NCBI GenBank assembly: GCA_023135025.1
Contig: JAGLTY010000084.1
Coordinates: forward strand, 1-8,017
From: Bacteroidales bacterium
Lineage (GTDB): Bacteria; Bacteroidota; Bacteroidia; Bacteroidales; GCA-2748055
Direction: 5' to 3'
DNA length: 8,017 nt
The position numbers were made by a program, and so were the translations under genes. The notes beneath the pieces are model-generated. The model was not told the origin of the DNA and ran no database searches. It saw only the letters and a list, made by a program, of their open reading frames with translations. This document shows, piece after piece, positions 5,360-8,017 of this stretch (its first letter is position 1; the number at the start of each line of letters is the position of its first letter).

Positions 5360-8017
5360 TTAGTTCATTGATTTATACAACATATTTGGTGGAATACTAA
5401 CCTTCTCTATACCGGGACCGGAAATAGATGCTTTAAGGTGAAATCCGCCTCCTGCCTGAAAGTAGCTGATCAGCAATATATGCTTTCCTTCAGAGAGTTG
5501 GATCGATCCCTGTTTTTCCAGAGCACCGTGCAGGCCGTCGTTATCTATGACGATTTTCCCATCGATAAATAGTTTGCTGCCATCATTGGAATTCACAAAA
5601 AAGGTGTAAAGGGCAGTTGCCGGAATTTCAATGGTCCCCTTTAAGATCAGTCCGAATTTCTCCTGCTTAAACGGAATCTGATCCAGTCCGATTTCATATA
5701 TGGTACCCGTTCGCACAGGTTCGAGTGAAGTGAAATCCGGAATCTTTTCCCAATCGCCTTCATAATAGTGATACATCAGTCCGTTATGCTGAGGATCAAC
5801 AAAAGTGAGAGAGCTCTTTCTATAGGAACTGGTCCTATAACCGGTTCTGAAAAGTTTCGCTTTAATGACAGTGTTGTTGGTGATTTTTATTGGTTCGGAG
5901 TAGACCGGGGAGTGTTCATCCGGTTCATTCCCGTTCAGGGTGTATCTGATCTGAGCATTCTCCTCTTCGGAGAGGATCTTTACAGTGGCTGTATCCGGCA
6001 GGAATAGAATAGAATCGGCAGGGATGATTTTTGGCACTGAAAGCCTGGATATTTGTGTTAAACTTCTGACATTTTTTATCCTGAATCTGTAGTGCCCCGA
6101 TTCCACCTGGTATTTCACCAAAGAATCTTTGAATGCAATGAAAGAGACATTTTTGCAATTTTCAGCAGCGCCGTTATTGATGGTTATATCATCCGGATCT
6201 GCTGCAGGAAGAGTAGTAGTGGCTGTAGTGTTGGCAGGAATAACAAGGTTTAAAATCAGATCGTTCCCTTCCCATTTCCAGCCCGATTCAATATTGCCGT
6301 AAACAGATTCATAGGTTGCTCCGGCATATTCCAGGTTCCCCACAGGTTGAGGTTTAATAATAGTGTTCCTGAAGCCGGGATGTTCGGGATCGGGATTGAT
6401 CCCGGCAAGAGCCTGGTAGAACCACTGGCAAACGCTGCCAAACATGGGGTGACTATGGGAAGCATCTCCCAGCCATGTCTCCCAGATGGTGGTTGCCCCC
6501 TGGTCAATGGCATACCCAAAGCTCGGGTAATCATGCTGGTTCATCATAGAGTATGCCAGGTCCACCCGGCCATAACGGGTCAGAACATCCAGAGCAAGCG
6601 GTGTTCCCATCATACCGGTATCAAAATGCTCATCGGTAACGGATTCAATATGGAGAACAAGGGATTTGAACACTTCCCTGATCTTCTCTTCCGGAACCAG
6701 GCCAAATCCCAGTGCAAATATATTGGCCCCCTGTCGTCCGAGGGAATAAGATTTTGTACTCTCCCGGTAATATTCCCTGTTAAAAGCCTCTTTTGTCTGC
6801 CCGGCCAGATCTCGAAAATGGGCAGAATCTTCAGGTTTTTTCAGAACAGATGCAATGTCAGACATTAGCTTTAAATCGTAATAATAATATGCCGTACTGA
6901 CCAGGGATGGTGGTATTTCCGTGGCAGCAGGAGGCACCCATTCTCCCAGCTTTTCCTCGTTTACAATCCCCGACCCACCGGTAAGATGTGTCAGGAATCC
7001 AATCCATCTCTTCATTCCCGAATAGTGCTGCTTTAGAATCTCTGCATCGCCATAATAGAGATACACCTGCCAGGGAATGATGACATAAGCTGAACCCCAG
7101 GCAGTCCCGCCACCTCCGCTCTGGAAAGGCACCGTATTGGGTACATAACCTGTGGTGGAATTCTGTGCATCCTTCAGATCGTTCATCCATTTTGTATAAA
7201 AGGAAGCCATATCAAAATTGAAGATGGCAGCCTCTGCTGCGATCTGACCATCTCCAGTATAACCCCTGCGCTCCCTGTGCGGACAATCGCTGGGAATACC
7301 GCCATGCATATTTCCCAGCTGGGTCCTTTGGAAATTGTCCAGAATTGTATTGAAAAGTCCATTTGAACTAAGAAATGTACCTGCCGGTTTCACATCGGTA
7401 TTTACTACCACACCGGTAATGTTCTCGAGGTTCAGGGGAATGGGAGATGATACATCAATGGTACGGAATGCATGCCATGTAAATCGGGGTTCCCATACTT
7501 CGGTTCCCTCTCCATTCAGAATATAGGTGTCTGTTTGCCCATATCCGGAGCCTGCCTCTTCAGTAAAATTCAGGGTAATGACTGTACCCCGGGGACCACT
7601 CACATTAAGTTTGACCCATCCCGAGATCATCTCTCCAAGGTCATAGCGGTAGATTCCTTCAGCCGGTGTGGTCATGCGAACCGGTTTAATTGTCCTGATT
7701 ATCCTGTCAGGCGGTGACATCTGTGCTGTTAATCTGCCTGTGGGTGTGCGAACTGCGACGACCTTTAACCATGGCTCTGCTGCAAAGCTGGAATCGTTCC
7801 ACATTTCCTTCTCAAGGCGGGCATCATAGATTTCTCCACTGTATATTCCATTATGCAGAATCGGACCAAAGGAAGCCTCCCAGGAACCATTGCTTAAGAT
7901 ACTTTCCCTGGTTCCATCCTCAAATTCAATCTCAAATTGTGCAATAAACCGGGGAGTGTCGTAGGAATAAGGCAGATCCTCTTCTCTCTCATTTTGAAAA
8001 TACCATCCATTTCCCAG
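5360..8017 (-). CDS. GH78 alpha-L-rhamnosidase with chitobiase-C-like and PA14 domains, N-terminus cut by window edge
   Basis: This enzyme hydrolyses terminal alpha-L-rhamnose with inversion. 885 residues are visible and the frame is open to base 8017. The ATG at 7804 is an internal Met, because the 71 codons before it read as the normal rhamnosidase N-terminal domain (LGNGWY, EDGTRESI, NGSWEAS, GEIYDAR). The signal peptide and first sandwich domain, perhaps 100-250 residues, lie outside. Visible numbering: end of the N-terminal carbohydrate-binding domain to about 100; rhamnosidase beta domain to about 205 (YDLGEMISGWV); (alpha/alpha)6 catalytic domain about 210-545; rhamnosidase C-terminal sandwich to about 625; chitobiase-C-like about 661-739 (YTLNGNEPD); PA14 about 745-885. 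Glu249 in DCPHRERRGYTGD fits the general acid and Glu513 in TIWETWLGDASHSHPMFGS the base, both by family analogy. A usual GDW motif reads GEW at 358-360. It is the most upstream operon gene seen, 28 bases before DUF6807; the promoter is not in the window. Confidence 0.95.
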   Translation of the reverse strand: MGNGWYFQNEREEDLPYSYDTPRFIAQFEIEFEDGTRESILSNGSWEASFGPILHNGIYSGEIYDARLEKEMWNDSSFAAEPWLKVVAVRTPTGRLTAQMSPPDRIIRTIKPVRMTTPAEGIYRYDLGEMISGWVKLNVSGPRGTVITLNFTEEAGSGYGQTDTYILNGEGTEVWEPRFTWHAFRTIDVSSPIPLNLENITGVVVNTDVKPAGTFLSSNGLFNTILDNFQRTQLGNMHGGIPSDCPHRERRGYTGDGQIAAEAAIFNFDMASFYTKWMNDLKDAQNSTTGYVPNTVPFQSGGGGTAWGSAYVIIPWQVYLYYGDAEILKQHYSGMKRWIGFLTHLTGGSGIVNEEKLGEWVPPAATEIPPSLVSTAYYYYDLKLMSDIASVLKKPEDSAHFRDLAGQTKEAFNREYYRESTKSYSLGRQGANIFALGFGLVPEEKIREVFKSLVLHIESVTDEHFDTGMMGTPLALDVLTRYGRVDLAYSMMNQHDYPSFGYAIDQGATTIWETWLGDASHSHPMFGSVCQWFYQALAGINPDPEHPGFRNTIIKPQPVGNLEYAGATYESVYGNIESGWKWEGNDLILNLVIPANTTATTTLPAADPDDITINNGAAENCKNVSFIAFKDSLVKYQVESGHYRFRIKNVRSLTQISRLSVPKIIPADSILFLPDTATVKILSEEENAQIRYTLNGNEPDEHSPVYSEPIKITNNTVIKAKLFRTGYRTSSYRKSSLTFVDPQHNGLMYHYYEGDWEKIPDFTSLEPVRTGTIYEIGLDQIPFKQEKFGLILKGTIEIPATALYTFFVNSNDGSKLFIDGKIVIDNDGLHGALEKQGSIQLSEGKHILLISYFQAGGGFHLKASISGPGIEKVSIPPNMLYKSMN
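5363..6037 (-). repeat. C-terminal cassette copy in GH78 (chitobiase-C-like plus PA14)
   Basis: This is the partner of the cassette at 1189-1869 and encodes the last 225 residues of the rhamnosidase. The chitobiase-C-like part carries the YTLNGNEPDEHSPVY signature. The PA14 part carries SNDGSKLFIDGK and IDNDGLHG, which resemble the calcium-site loop region of PA14 domains. A carbohydrate- or surface-binding role is the usual reading for PA14 on glycosidases but is not proven here. Confidence 0.8.

Noticed and set aside
6347..6868. A 173-codon open frame on the plus strand inside the rhamnosidase gene
   Set aside because: It is antisense to the conserved catalytic domain, has no recognisable domain and no sign of its own ribosome site; it is a shadow of the real gene.
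5360..7804. ATG at 7804 as the start of the rhamnosidase gene
   Set aside because: The 71 codons upstream to the window edge are open and encode recognisable GH78 N-terminal sequence, so the Met is internal and the gene is partial.

Overview
The window looks like a piece of a Bacteroidota chromosome. The grounds are the gene content: a lipoprotein-type GH92 mannosidase, a GH78 rhamnosidase and a DUF6807 protein in one tight operon. In addition, one start has only an A-rich leader instead of a Shine-Dalgarno, and PA14 and chitobiase-C-type modules sit on the glycosidases. A marine or anoxic Bacteroidia lineage is a guess; no rRNA or taxonomic marker gene is present.

Layout. The plus strand from 1 to 1155 holds the 3' part of a DsrE-family sulfur-relay-like gene cut by the left edge. 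It is followed 48 bases later by an unrecognised eight-helix membrane protein (304-1155). A 30-base convergent gap then separates these from a minus-strand operon that fills the rest of the window. Read in its own direction, that operon runs: GH78 alpha-L-rhamnosidase (5' end lost at the right edge; coding reaches base 8017), DUF6807 lipoprotein (4264-5331), GH92 alpha-mannosidase lipoprotein (1186-4227). The operon gaps are 28 and 36 bases. There is no gene-free stretch over 300 bases and I saw no RNA gene, insertion sequence or CRISPR. No SusC/SusD pair, regulator or operon promoter lies inside the window.

How the genes work together. GH78 and GH92 are both exo-acting inverting glycosidases, removing terminal L-rhamnose and D-mannose. 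Both carry the same extra C-terminal cassette (chitobiase-C-like domain plus PA14), which suggests that they act on the same glycan or at the same surface. DUF6807 is a soluble, lipid-anchored beta-sandwich-type family of unknown activity. Its place between the two glycosidases makes a role in handling the same glycan likely, but this is inference.

Most worth a second look are the shared C-terminal cassette, an apparent tandem duplication of a four-helix unit inside the membrane protein, the pairing of that protein with DsrE, and the DUF6807 protein as an uncharacterised member of a glycan-degrading operon.
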